NCBI GenBank assembly: GCA_027488965.1
Contig: JAIYAO010000008.1
Coordinates: 1 to 49,174 of the forward strand
Source of the DNA: Alphaproteobacteria bacterium
GTDB taxonomy: Bacteria; Pseudomonadota; Alphaproteobacteria; Caulobacterales; Aquidulcibacteraceae
Direction: 5' to 3'
DNA: 49,174 bases
The translations under genes and the position numbers were made by a program. Positions 34,046 through 44,814 of this stretch are shown here, one piece after another. The notes under the pieces were generated by a model. That model did not search any database. It saw only the letters and a program-made list of their open reading frames with translations, and was not told the DNA's origin. Within the stretch, counting starts at the first letter, position 1. Each line of letters begins with the position of its first letter.

Positions 34046-34882
34046 TCATCCCTTCAGCGCTCGTTCCACCCGCCTCTTGTCCACCCTGCGCGTCGGCGCC
34101 CTGTGGTTTTGCGTGAGATACTCTCTCATGGAGTAGGCGCGCTGCGTCATCTCCCGATGATCCACCGTGCTGCGCTCGATCTCGAGTAGGAGGGCGTCCG
34201 TGAGACGCAGGGACGCGGCATGGTCCGCCGCCTGCGGTGCGAACTCGAGGATCAGATCCACCATCTCCGCGAACACGGGGTTGACGTTGCGGTGGTAGAC
34301 CGAGATCTGGTCCCAGCCTTTGCGCATCAGTTTGGAGAAGTTCGTCGGCGCGTCGTCACGGCGTTCGCGGACGGCTTCGCACAAGGAAAAGACCCAGCTG
34401 CGGATGGTGTCGGGATCGACCCAGTCCGCCATGTAGAAGTCCATCTGGTCGCTTTGCAGGCCCCAGTACCGGCGGAAGTAGCGCCGAACGGATACCAAAG
34501 ACGGGTCGTTGTAGTCGGCACGGCCGTCATACTTGTCGATGCCGGCGGCGCTGCGGTCCTGGTAGAGCTGATCGTAGCGGTTCGCGCAGTGCAGGATCAC
34601 CGTCGCGCGCGTATTGAGAAACGCGATGCGCTCGTTCTCGCTCAGGCTGCGCCAGGCCACGTAGATGGTGGGGAGCAGGAACGCGGCCCCGATGATCTGG
34701 GCGTAATCCTCAGGGCCCGCGCCCGCGAACGATTTCTGGAGGCTCGCCGCCAACGGCGCCGCATCGGGGAAAAACGCCGGCAGCCATGTCATGGCGAGGC
34801 CAATCGTGGCGGCGAAAGCCGACAGCGTGGCGACGACCACAAGCAGGAAAGACGCGAATGTCCGCCACTTCCGCGCATTCAT
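34046..34882 (-). CDS. Membrane protein of unknown function
   Basis: The start at ATG 34882 (MNARKWRTFASFLLVVVATLSAFAATIGLAMTWL) has GGGGGA 7 nt upstream; the track start at 34936 is less likely. The 278-aa protein has two N-terminal membrane helices (about 8-33 and 57-77). A soluble helical part rich in aromatic and charged residues follows (YDQLYQDRSAAGIDKYDGRADYNDPSLVSVRRYFRRYWGLQSDQMDFY). I recognise no family. It occupies the place where cobT would be expected. Confidence 0.75.
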   Translation of the reverse strand: MNARKWRTFASFLLVVVATLSAFAATIGLAMTWLPAFFPDAAPLAASLQKSFAGAGPEDYAQIIGAAFLLPTIYVAWRSLSENERIAFLNTRATVILHCANRYDQLYQDRSAAGIDKYDGRADYNDPSLVSVRRYFRRYWGLQSDQMDFYMADWVDPDTIRSWVFSLCEAVRERRDDAPTNFSKLMRKGWDQISVYHRNVNPVFAEMVDLILEFAPQAADHAASLRLTDALLLEIERSTVDHREMTQRAYSMREYLTQNHRAPTRRVDKRRVERALKG

Positions 34883-35026
34883 GGATGCGTCCCCCGATCG
34901 CACCAACATTCCAGCGGGGCGGGGGGCCCAAGTCAACGGCCTGTGAGTGTCATCGATGGTTCATGGGGGGCGGCTGGACCGCGCCTAGGCAGCGGCGCAC
35001 AAAACATGCGCCACCACGGAGATCCC

Positions 35027-35374
35027 ATGCCGTCCTTCGCCCATCTCGCCCCACCGCTCATGCTCGTCGCGTCCAACGTCTTCATGACGTTCGCCTGGTA
35101 CGGGCACCTTAGATACAAGGCCGCGCCGCTGGCGCTGGTGGTGATGGCGAGCTGGGGGATTGCGCTGTTCGAGTACTGGCTGGCGGTGCCGGCCAACCGC
35201 ATCGGGCATGCGGTCTATTCGGCGGCGGAGCTGAAGACCATGCAGGAGGTCATCACGCTCTGCGTGTTCGCGGGCTTCTCGGCGCTGTGGCTGAAGGAGC
35301 CGCTGTCGTGGAGCCAGCTGGGCGGCTTTGCCCTGATCGCGGCGGGCGCGGCGCTGGTGTTCTTCAAGCCGTGA
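35027..35374 (+). CDS. DUF486 family small membrane protein
   Basis: The ATG at 35027 follows CGGAG; the product is 115 aa. Four membrane helices are present (LMLVASNVFMTFAWYGHLRY, LALVVMASWGIALFEYWLAVPANR, VITLCVFAGFSALWLKEPL and GGFALIAAGAALVFF). The pattern matches the DUF486 family, distantly related to small multidrug transporters; function is unknown. A REP-like hairpin pair follows and then the convergent secA end. Confidence 0.88.
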   Translation: MPSFAHLAPPLMLVASNVFMTFAWYGHLRYKAAPLALVVMASWGIALFEYWLAVPANRIGHAVYSAAELKTMQEVITLCVFAGFSALWLKEPLSWSQLGGFALIAAGAALVFFKP

Positions 35375-35383
35375 CCAAGTCCC

Positions 35384-35451
35384 GGAGCATGGACGACCTC
35401 GTCCATGCCACAGTGCTCGGCGCCTGACGCGGACGAGGTCGTCCGCGCTCC
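35384..35451. repeat. Inverted pair of REP-like hairpins with paired base changes
   Basis: Copy 1 (35384-35408) is GGAGC-AT-GGACGACCTCGTCC-AT-GC. Copy 2, on the other strand (35451-35427), is GGAGC-GC-GGACGACCTCGTCC-GC-G. Each forms a 10-bp hairpin. The two differ at the AT/GC positions on both sides of the stem in a way that preserves pairing, so the structure seems to be selected. They sit between the convergent DUF486 and secA genes. Confidence 0.8.
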
Positions 35452-35465
35452 AGGGGCGAAGCGGC

Positions 35466-38153
<2,688 letters not shown>

Positions 38154-38356
38154 GATGGGGGTGTGACCTGTGCGGCGAACTGAGCTTTGGCGTTCCGAGC
38201 AAGATCGGAAAGTGGCGGCGCACCCCCACGGGCGCGCGTGCGAAAAGGCTCTCGACTCGCGCTTCGGCGAGATTTAAGGAGCCGATTACGCGGTGTCAAT
38301 GCGACGTCGGGCACGTGCGCCGTTACCCTCAAGACCACGAATCGAGAGCGAGACGA

Positions 38357-39520
38357 ATGGGCCCAACCACCCGTTTCTGGCGGCCTCTGGCCATCTCCGT
38401 GGCCGTGGTCCTGGCGGTCGGCGCCGTGGGCCTCACGGCTTGCGACAACGGCGCACGGCTGGGGCGCGACGGCGACCGCGCGGCGTCGGCGGCGCCCATC
38501 GTGGCGGCCACCGTCAACGGCAAGCCCATCTACATCTCCGACGTGGAGGCCGAAGCCACCGTGCGGGGCCTCATCCGCGAGGGCGAGGAGTTCGATCCCA
38601 CCTCCGATGAATTCTTCCAGATTCTGGAGGACCTGATCGAGACGCGGCTGTTCGCCATGGAGGCCGAAACCCGCCAGCTCGACCGCAACGCCGACGTTCG
38701 CCACCGGCTGGAGCGCGCGCGGGAACTCATCCTCGCCGGCGCGCTGAACGACCAGATCCGCGATACAGCCCTCGACGAAGCGGCGGTGGAACGGCTGTAT
38801 CGCGATCAAGTCCGGCTCCTCCGCAGCAGCCGCGAGGTCCATCTCCGGCATGCCCTGTTCGCCACGAAAGACGCGGCGCAGGCGGCCAAAAGAAGGCTCG
38901 ATGCGGGCGCAAGCACGTTCGAGGAGATGGCCTACGACGTCTCCATCGACCGGGTGACCGGGGCCGAAGGCGGGGACATGGGCTTCAAGGTGCCCGAGGC
39001 GCTGCCGGACGGGATGCGCGAGGCCGCCGCCGGCACGCCCGTGGGCCAGGTGGCCGGGCCGTTCCAGACCACCGAGGGCTGGCACCTGCTCAAGGTCGAG
39101 GAGCGCCGCGAGGAGGCCCCGCCGTCCATCGACAGCCTGCGCCCCAAGATCGAGCAGTGGCTGATGTTCGAGGAGCAGCGCCGCCTGGTGGAGAAGCTGA
39201 AGGCCCAGGCCCGGATCGAGCGCATCATCGAGGAAAGCGCGGGTGTGGCCGCCGGGCGGGACAATCCGGCCCCCGCCGCCGCCAGCGCCGCCGCGCGCCA
39301 GCGCGGGGAGGCCCGCAAGCGGGACGCCGCCCAGACGCCGATGGGCCCCGGCGGCATCGCCGGCCCCGCGGGTCCGGGCGTGCCCATGATCGAGGCCCCG
39401 GCCGCCGCCCCGCCGCAGACCCCGCCGCGCAAGCGCCCGGCCGCCGCCGCGCCCGCGCCCGAGGAGACGCCCGCCCCGCCGCCGCCGGCGGCGCCCGCCA
39501 GCCCCGAACGGGAAACATGA
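38357..39520 (+). CDS. PpiC/parvulin-type peptidyl-prolyl isomerase lipoprotein
   Basis: I choose the ATG at 38357 (MGPTTRFWRP) because a good signal follows; this gives 387 aa. The lipobox is LTAC (Cys29). Residues about 45-160 are a SurA-N-like helical chaperone part, IVAATVNGKPIYISDVEAEATVRGLIREG. Residues about 165-260 are the parvulin domain, REVHLRHALFATKDAAQAAKRRLDAGASTFEEMAYDVS...GGDMGF...VAGPFQTTEGWHLLKVEERRE. The tail from about 300 is an Ala/Pro-rich low-complexity stretch. The protein should help fold exported proteins, which fits the neighbouring secA. It overlaps argJ by four bases. Confidence 0.9.
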   Translation: MGPTTRFWRPLAISVAVVLAVGAVGLTACDNGARLGRDGDRAASAAPIVAATVNGKPIYISDVEAEATVRGLIREGEEFDPTSDEFFQILEDLIETRLFAMEAETRQLDRNADVRHRLERARELILAGALNDQIRDTALDEAAVERLYRDQVRLLRSSREVHLRHALFATKDAAQAAKRRLDAGASTFEEMAYDVSIDRVTGAEGGDMGFKVPEALPDGMREAAAGTPVGQVAGPFQTTEGWHLLKVEERREEAPPSIDSLRPKIEQWLMFEEQRRLVEKLKAQARIERIIEESAGVAAGRDNPAPAAASAAARQRGEARKRDAAQTPMGPGGIAGPAGPGVPMIEAPAAAPPQTPPRKRPAAAAPAPEETPAPPPPAAPASPERET

Positions 39521-40758
39521 AGGCCGCGCTCCCGGTCTCGCCGCTCGCGCCGGACGGCTTCCCCGATCTCCCCGCCATCGCGGGCGTCGCCGCGGCCATC
39601 GGGCAGGCGGGGCTCTACAAGCATGCCCGGCCCGATCTCGCGCTCTTCGCCGTCGCCGAGGGCACGCGCGCGGCGGGCGTGTTCACCAGCAACGCCGTGG
39701 GCTCGGCGCCCACGGACTGGTGCCGGGCGGCGTTGAAGGGCAAGGGCCGGGTGCGGGGGCTGCTGGTGAACGCCGGCTGCGCCAACAGCTTCACCGGCCC
39801 CGCGGGCTACGCCGCCGCCACGCGTAGCGCTGCAGCGGCCGGCGCGCTGCTCGGCGCCGAAGCGGAAGAGATGCTGCTCGCCTCCACCGGCGTGATTGGC
39901 GTGGTGCTGGACGACGCCAAGGTCCGCGCCGTGCTGCCGGACATGGGCGACCGCCTCGCCCCGGTGGACTGGCCCGCCGCCGCGCGCGCCATCATGACCA
40001 CCGACACCTTCCCCAAGGGCGCAGGCGAAACCGCCAGGATCGACGGCGTGCGCGTGTCCATCGCCGGCATCGCCAAGGGCTCCGGGATGATCGCGCCCAA
40101 CATGGGCACGATGCTGGCGTTCGTGTTCACCGATGCGGCCATCGCCGCGCCCGCGCTCAAGGCGATGCTGCGGGCCGAGACGGAGACCAGCTTCAACGCC
40201 ATCACCGTGGACGGGGACCGCTCCACCAACGATTGCGTCCTGCTGTTCGCCACGGGCGCCGCGGGGAACGACACGATCAAGGCGGCCGACGATCCGCGCC
40301 TCGACGGTTTCCGCAAGGCGCTGCGCCGGGTGCTGGTGGATCTCGCCATCCAGATCGTGCGCGACGGGGAAGGGGCGACGAAACTCGTCTCCGTGCATGT
40401 AAAGGGCGCGGCGTCCGATGCGTCGGCGAAGATCATCGCGCGCACCATCTGCGAAAGCCCGCTGGTGAAGACCGCCATCGCCGGCGAGGACGCGAACTGG
40501 GGCCGCATCGTCATGGCCGTCGGCCGTGCCGACCAGCCCATCGTGCGCGAGAAGATCTCGGTGAAGTTCGGGCCGCACTGGGCTGCAAAGAACGGCATGG
40601 TCGCCAAGTCCTACGATGAAGCGGCCATGAGCGCCTACATGAAGGGCGCCGAACTCGACATCACCGTGGACGTGGGCGCCGGCGACGGCGCCGCCATGAT
40701 GCACACCTGCGATCTCACGAAACGCTACGTGGAGATCAACGGGGACTACCGGAGCTAG
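39517..40758 (+). CDS. argJ: Bifunctional ornithine acetyltransferase / N-acetylglutamate synthase
   Basis: The ATG at 39517 overlaps the upstream stop (ATGA) and gives 413 aa, the normal ArgJ length. The self-processing site is KGSGMIAPNMGTMLAFVFTDA, with Thr198 as nucleophile; the residue before it is Gly, where many family members have Ala. Other features are LLVNAGCANSFTGPAG, SFNAITVDGDRSTNDC and NWGRIVMAVGRA. ArgJ recycles the acetyl group between ornithine and glutamate in arginine synthesis. Coupling to an isomerase lipoprotein is probably incidental. Confidence 0.95.
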   Translation: MKAALPVSPLAPDGFPDLPAIAGVAAAIGQAGLYKHARPDLALFAVAEGTRAAGVFTSNAVGSAPTDWCRAALKGKGRVRGLLVNAGCANSFTGPAGYAAATRSAAAAGALLGAEAEEMLLASTGVIGVVLDDAKVRAVLPDMGDRLAPVDWPAAARAIMTTDTFPKGAGETARIDGVRVSIAGIAKGSGMIAPNMGTMLAFVFTDAAIAAPALKAMLRAETETSFNAITVDGDRSTNDCVLLFATGAAGNDTIKAADDPRLDGFRKALRRVLVDLAIQIVRDGEGATKLVSVHVKGAASDASAKIIARTICESPLVKTAIAGEDANWGRIVMAVGRADQPIVREKISVKFGPHWAAKNGMVAKSYDEAAMSAYMKGAELDITVDVGAGDGAAMMHTCDLTKRYVEINGDYRS

Positions 40759-40766
40759 CCGGAGCG

Positions 40767-41771
40767 CTAGCCCTTCGGCTGGCGCGAACAATCACCCATG
40801 GTCATGCCTGCGCCTGCCGGAACCTGGCCCGTGCGCACGAAGCGCTGCCGCGCGCCGCTGTCGCTGCGCCACACCTTCGGATGGAGCGTGCACTGGCCGA
40901 GCAGGCCCGTGCGCAGCGCTGCGGCGTTCGCTTCCAGCGCCGCATAGCGCCCGCCGCCGCCATCGCCGTAGGAGTACGCCACCGCGTATCCCGAACTCAC
41001 CAGCCACGCACCGAGATCGGTGGACTGGTTGCCTAAGATCACCTCGCATACAACCAGCGGCCGGCCGAACGATTCCGTCTTGCGACCCGCGCGGTTCACT
41101 TCCGGCAGGCAGCTCACGATCTTGCCGGCGATGAACACGCCCAGCGCCTCGCGCGCAAACCGTCCACAGTCTGCCAGCGGTCCGTCGCCCGCGCGGCATT
41201 TCTGGCGCAACTCCGGCGCGTCCACATCGAGCAGGCGCACCGATACATCGCCCAGCCAGAACGTGTCGCCGTCATAGACCTTCGCGGGATCACCAAGTCC
41301 CACGTACTGCGAAAGCTTCACCGGCCCGCCCAGCGCGATCGCCACGATGGCCAGCGCCGCCGCCGCGCCCGCCGTGGCGCCCAGCAAGCCAAGCGCCAGC
41401 GGCCGCACAAACGCGCGCTCCAGGAACTCGCCGGGCGTCAGTGCAAGGAACGCCAGCACGCCCAGCACGGCGCCGAACACGATGAGAAGATCCAGCAGCG
41501 GCGTGATGTAGCGCTGCACGGTGGGGGCGTTGGTGCTGAGCGCCTGGAACAGCACGCCCTCGGTGGGGTCGTCTTTCTTGGCCCAGGCGTCGCTGACCGC
41601 GGCGAACACGGCGTCGTGGCCGCCCATCTGGAACGCCAGCAGCGCCGCCAGCGCCAGAAAGCCCGCCCCCGCGATCCAGATCGGCATGCGCAGGAGGAAG
41701 GAACTCTGCTGGGTGCTCGCCAGGAAGGCCATCAGCGACAGCACCACGAACACCAGCACCTGCCCGGCCAT
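40767..41771 (-). CDS. Membrane-anchored thermonuclease (SNase)-like protein
   Basis: The start at ATG 41771 (MAGQVLVFVVLSLMAF) gives 334 aa. The N-terminal half has about four membrane helices (near residues 4-18, 30-48, 93-112 and 124-148). The C-terminal half from about 163 is a staphylococcal nuclease domain: VYDGDTFWLGDVSVRLLDVDAPELRQKC keeps the metal-binding Asp, the Arg and the Asp/Glu of the active site, and KTESFGRPLVV supplies the second Arg. Two cysteines in the nuclease part suggest disulfides. The nuclease may face the periplasm. Confidence 0.88.
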   Translation of the reverse strand: MAGQVLVFVVLSLMAFLASTQQSSFLLRMPIWIAGAGFLALAALLAFQMGGHDAVFAAVSDAWAKKDDPTEGVLFQALSTNAPTVQRYITPLLDLLIVFGAVLGVLAFLALTPGEFLERAFVRPLALGLLGATAGAAAALAIVAIALGGPVKLSQYVGLGDPAKVYDGDTFWLGDVSVRLLDVDAPELRQKCRAGDGPLADCGRFAREALGVFIAGKIVSCLPEVNRAGRKTESFGRPLVVCEVILGNQSTDLGAWLVSSGYAVAYSYGDGGGGRYAALEANAAALRTGLLGQCTLHPKVWRSDSGARQRFVRTGQVPAGAGMTMGDCSRQPKG

Positions 41772-41917
41772 GTCGTCCCCCAAGTCCTTGCGCGCACTGG
41801 GTTTTGCGCGGCGCGAACCATAGCGACGGTGGCCGCGGTCGTGCAAATCGGCGCCCCTGCGGGCGGAATCGCGGGTATGGTTGGCCGTCTTCAACCATCT
41901 TCCCCCACGGGTTCTTC

Positions 41918-42343
41918 ATGCATCCCCGGCATACCCTCGGGCCGCGTCCGCTCCTGCTGGTCGTCGCCGCCGCGCTGGTGGACGGCGCCGGCCGGGTGCT
42001 GATCGCGCAACGGCCGGCGGGCAAGAGCCTTGCGGGCCTGTGGGAGTTTCCCGGCGGCAAGGTCGAGCCGGGCGAGGGGCCGGAGGAGGCGCTGGTGCGA
42101 GAACTGCTTGAGGAGCTGGACGTGAGGGTGACGCCCGATGCGCTCATGCCGCTCACGTTCGCCTCGCACGCCTACGACGACATGCACCTGCTGATGCCGC
42201 TTTACGTGGTGCGGCGGTGGTCAGGCGCACCGCGCGCGGTGGAGGCGCAGGCCATCGCCTGGGCCGCGCCCGGCGATCTCGACAGCTATCCCATGCCGCC
42301 CGCCGACGCCCCGCTGGTGGCGCATCTCAGGGGCGCGCTGTGA
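41918..42343 (+). CDS. mutT: 8-oxo-dGTP diphosphatase MutT
   Basis: The ATG at 41918 gives 141 aa; the track ORF is longer and unsupported. The Nudix box is GKVEPGEGPEEALVRELLEELDV, with all catalytic Glu and Arg residues; the family Gly near its end is Asp here. IAQRPAGKSLAGLWEFPGG is the MutT-type lead-in. It removes oxidised guanine nucleotides from the pool. It overlaps the flp gene start (TGATG), so the two are co-translated. Confidence 0.92.
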   Translation: MHPRHTLGPRPLLLVVAAALVDGAGRVLIAQRPAGKSLAGLWEFPGGKVEPGEGPEEALVRELLEELDVRVTPDALMPLTFASHAYDDMHLLMPLYVVRRWSGAPRAVEAQAIAWAAPGDLDSYPMPPADAPLVAHLRGAL

Positions 42344-42510
42344 TGCGGCTCAGGTCCCTTCTGCGCGCCCGCGCCGGCCACACCTCCATCGAGTACGCGA
42401 TGATCGGGGCGTTCGTCGCCGTCGGCATCATCACTGCGCTGGGCTCCATCGGCGTGTCCGTGGAGAAGGCGTTCGCCGACGTCACCGCTGGCTTCACCGC
42501 AACGCCATAA
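42343..42510 (+). CDS. Flp/Fap-type pilin precursor
   Basis: A 55-aa ORF, too short to appear alone in the track: MRLRSLLRARAGHTSIEYAMIGAFVAVGIITALGSIGVSVEKAFADV. The leader RARAG is followed by HTSIEYA, the exact G/xxxxEY cleavage pattern of class III (Flp) prepilins, with Glu5 and Tyr6 of the mature protein. A hydrophobic helix follows. No tad assembly genes are present, so this is an orphan Flp gene. Its start overlaps the mutT stop, an odd operon partner. Confidence 0.92.
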   Translation: MRLRSLLRARAGHTSIEYAMIGAFVAVGIITALGSIGVSVEKAFADVTAGFTATP

Positions 42511-42519
42511 CTGTCGGCG

Positions 42520-43653
42520 CTAGCGTGCGCAGGGCGTCGCGTCGCGCGCATCGCCGATGCACGCGCCGAGGCTGCGCGGTGCGGCGAACGTGGAGATGGA
42601 GCGCACCAGTCCGTCGGTGAACTGGTCGCGGAAGACCTCCGAAAGACTCTGGCGACGGAACGAGACGGTGTTGACCGCCGGGCTCCAGATGTCGGCCTTC
42701 TGGCCGAACCGCTCGCGGAAGTACTGCACCATCGGGTCGATCTGGGCGTTGGTGAGCATCGTCATGTCGATGGTCGCGCCCGCCGTCTGGTCGTCGCGGG
42801 ACACCACGATGAACGGTCCCTCGCCGGCGGTGCGCAGGCCCACCTTGTCCATGATCGCCGCCGCGCGGACGAAGTCGTAGTTGCGGACCCGCTGATCGCA
42901 GCTGGCGCCGCCGCCGGCGTCCCGAAGCAGCCAGAACAGCGGCCGGATCGCCGCGTATCGCCCGTTGCCAAGCGCCTCGAGGCCGATCTCGGCCTGCGCG
43001 TAGGTGCGTGTTTCGATCTGGCGCTGGATCGCTTCGCACAGGCGGCGGTTGCGGACCTGCGCGTTGGGGGCCTGCTGCGGGCTGCGCATCAGCACCACGG
43101 CGTGGCCGCCGGCGTTGTCGAGCCGCACTTGCGAGCGATTCAACAGGACGAACCGGATGCGCACATCCGTGACGGCGCCCGTGCCGAGACTGCGGGTGGC
43201 GCCGCCGGCGCCGCCGATGCTGCGGGTGCCGCCCGAAGCCCCCGGCGGGGGCGGCGGCGGCGGCGCCGGCGGGGGCACATCGCGGGCGATGGAGGGGCGG
43301 GGTTCGCCCCGGGGGCCGCCGCTGGCGGCGGCGCGGATGCTGGAAGCGACATGTCGGCCGGGCGCGTCCGCGCGCGGGCACACCGTACCGATCGCCGGCG
43401 GACGTCGCTCCGGCGCGGTTTCGGCGATGAAGAACGTCTTGCACGGGCCGTCCGCGGCGCTGAACTGGATCGTGCCGCTGCGGCCGTTGGCGCTCCACGA
43501 CACGGCTTCGCCGGTGCGCGCGTCGCCCACGGTTTGTTCGGCCACGGCGCCGTAGAACGGGATGTCGACGGGCGAGAGCGCGTCCTGCGCCCGCGCCGTG
43601 CCCGAAAGGGCCAGACCCATCACCGCAACCGCCGCCCAGAATCCCCGCATCAC
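42520..43653 (-). CDS. Secreted protein of unknown family, paralog A
   Basis: This 377-aa protein has a signal peptide MMRGFWAAVAVMGLALSGTARAQDA (cleavage about after ARA). A short beta-type N-terminal part, a proline linker PPPAPPPPPPP, and a C-terminal domain from about residue 200 follow: NRRLCEAIQRQIETRTYAQ, RPLFWLLRDAGGGASCDQRVRNYDFVRAAAIMDKVGL, GEGPFIVVSRDDQTAGATID, YFRERFGQKADIWSP and LGACIGDARDATPC. The same motifs recur in the same order in the neighbour at 43765-44721. Conserved cysteines suggest disulfides in the periplasm. I recognise no known family. Confidence 0.82.
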   Translation of the reverse strand: MMRGFWAAVAVMGLALSGTARAQDALSPVDIPFYGAVAEQTVGDARTGEAVSWSANGRSGTIQFSAADGPCKTFFIAETAPERRPPAIGTVCPRADAPGRHVASSIRAAASGGPRGEPRPSIARDVPPPAPPPPPPPGASGGTRSIGGAGGATRSLGTGAVTDVRIRFVLLNRSQVRLDNAGGHAVVLMRSPQQAPNAQVRNRRLCEAIQRQIETRTYAQAEIGLEALGNGRYAAIRPLFWLLRDAGGGASCDQRVRNYDFVRAAAIMDKVGLRTAGEGPFIVVSRDDQTAGATIDMTMLTNAQIDPMVQYFRERFGQKADIWSPAVNTVSFRRQSLSEVFRDQFTDGLVRSISTFAAPRSLGACIGDARDATPCAR

Positions 43654-43764
43654 CCTGCTCCCACAACCGGCTTCCCGCCCGCCGCGCGGCGCGCGCGCCT
43701 CATCCCGCTGCGTCTAGCACGCTGCCGCAGCGATGCGGAACGTCCGTTTATCGGCGTCCGCCGC

Positions 43765-44721
43765 CTACGTGCACGGCGCGTCGCGCAGGTCGCCCTGGCG
43801 GCATCCGGCGCGCGCGGCGGGATTGGAGACGAAGCCCAGCGCATTCATGAAGCTTTCCTGGAAGCGCGACCCGAAGAAGCTCGTCAGCACCGCCCGCTTC
43901 TTCGCGGGGTCGTTGCGCGACGGATCCCAGATGTCGTTCTGGAAGGCGAAGCCGTCGCGGAAGTACTCCACCAGGGCCGCCACCTCCGCGTTCGACTTGC
44001 CGGTGAGATCGATCACCGCGGCGGCGCGCTCGTCGGTGCGGGCCACGATGAAGTAGGGGCCGTTGTTCGGCAGGCCGTACTTGTCGCGGATGGTCTTGGC
44101 GCGGGCGTAATCGTAGTTGGCCATGCGCTGGGCGCAGGTGCGCGCGCCGGCGGGCGCGGCGTTGCGGTTGAGCCAGTACATCGGGCGCAGCGCCTCCGTC
44201 GTGCCGTCGGAGGCCTTGCGGATGCCCACACGCACTTCCTGCGTGGTGGCGGTGTCCATCAGCCGCCAGATCACGTCGCAGGTGGCGGTGTTGCGGCTGG
44301 CGGTGGAGGCGGCGTCGGAGAACAGCACCACCGCGGAGCCGCCGTTGGCGGGGCGACGCTCCTGCGTGCGGTCGATCTCGACGATGACGGGCGTCGCGAC
44401 CGGCGCGCGACGGGCGAGGCTGCGGGTGACCGGGGCTTCCGCGGCGCCTGGCGGCGGCGGCTCGGCAGGCGCTGCGGGCGGGGGAGGCGGCGGCGGTGCA
44501 GGCGGCGGCGGCGCTTCCGGCGCGGGGCTGCCCACTTCGGGCTCCGGCGCGAGCGTGGGTTGCTCGGCGGGCGGCTCCATGGCGGGGTCGTCCACCGGGG
44601 CGGTCTGGGCCGGGGCCTCCGCAGCGGGAGGCGGCTCAAGCGGCGCGCCCGTTTCCGACTTCTCGGCGCTGCACGCGGCGAGCGCCGCCGCCATCAGGAT
44701 CGAAATCGCCCAGATCCGCAT
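43765..44721 (-). CDS. Lipoprotein of unknown family, paralog B
   Basis: The start ATG 44721 follows GGGGA; the product is 318 aa with lipobox LAAC (Cys17). Residues about 20-100 are a Pro/Ala/Glu-rich spacer (PPPPAPPPPPPPAAPAEPPPP). The C-terminal domain parallels paralog A: RNTATCDVIWRLMDTATTQ, RPMYWLNRNAAPAGARTCAQRMANYDYARAKTIRDKYGL, GPYFIVARTDERAAAVIDLTGK, YFRDGFAFQNDIWDPSRN and AGCRQGDLRDAPC. It is membrane-anchored where A is soluble, and it lies between accA and A on the same strand. No family is known to me. Confidence 0.82.
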   Translation of the reverse strand: MRIWAISILMAAALAACSAEKSETGAPLEPPPAAEAPAQTAPVDDPAMEPPAEQPTLAPEPEVGSPAPEAPPPPAPPPPPPPAAPAEPPPPGAAEAPVTRSLARRAPVATPVIVEIDRTQERRPANGGSAVVLFSDAASTASRNTATCDVIWRLMDTATTQEVRVGIRKASDGTTEALRPMYWLNRNAAPAGARTCAQRMANYDYARAKTIRDKYGLPNNGPYFIVARTDERAAAVIDLTGKSNAEVAALVEYFRDGFAFQNDIWDPSRNDPAKKRAVLTSFFGSRFQESFMNALGFVSNPAARAGCRQGDLRDAPCT

Positions 44722-44814
44722 GGCGCATCCCCGTTCTGTGTGTTGTTGCGGCGGCAACCTATCCGGGCAGGGCCGCGCATACAATCACGCGAACATGACG
44801 TTTCTGCTTCTCCC

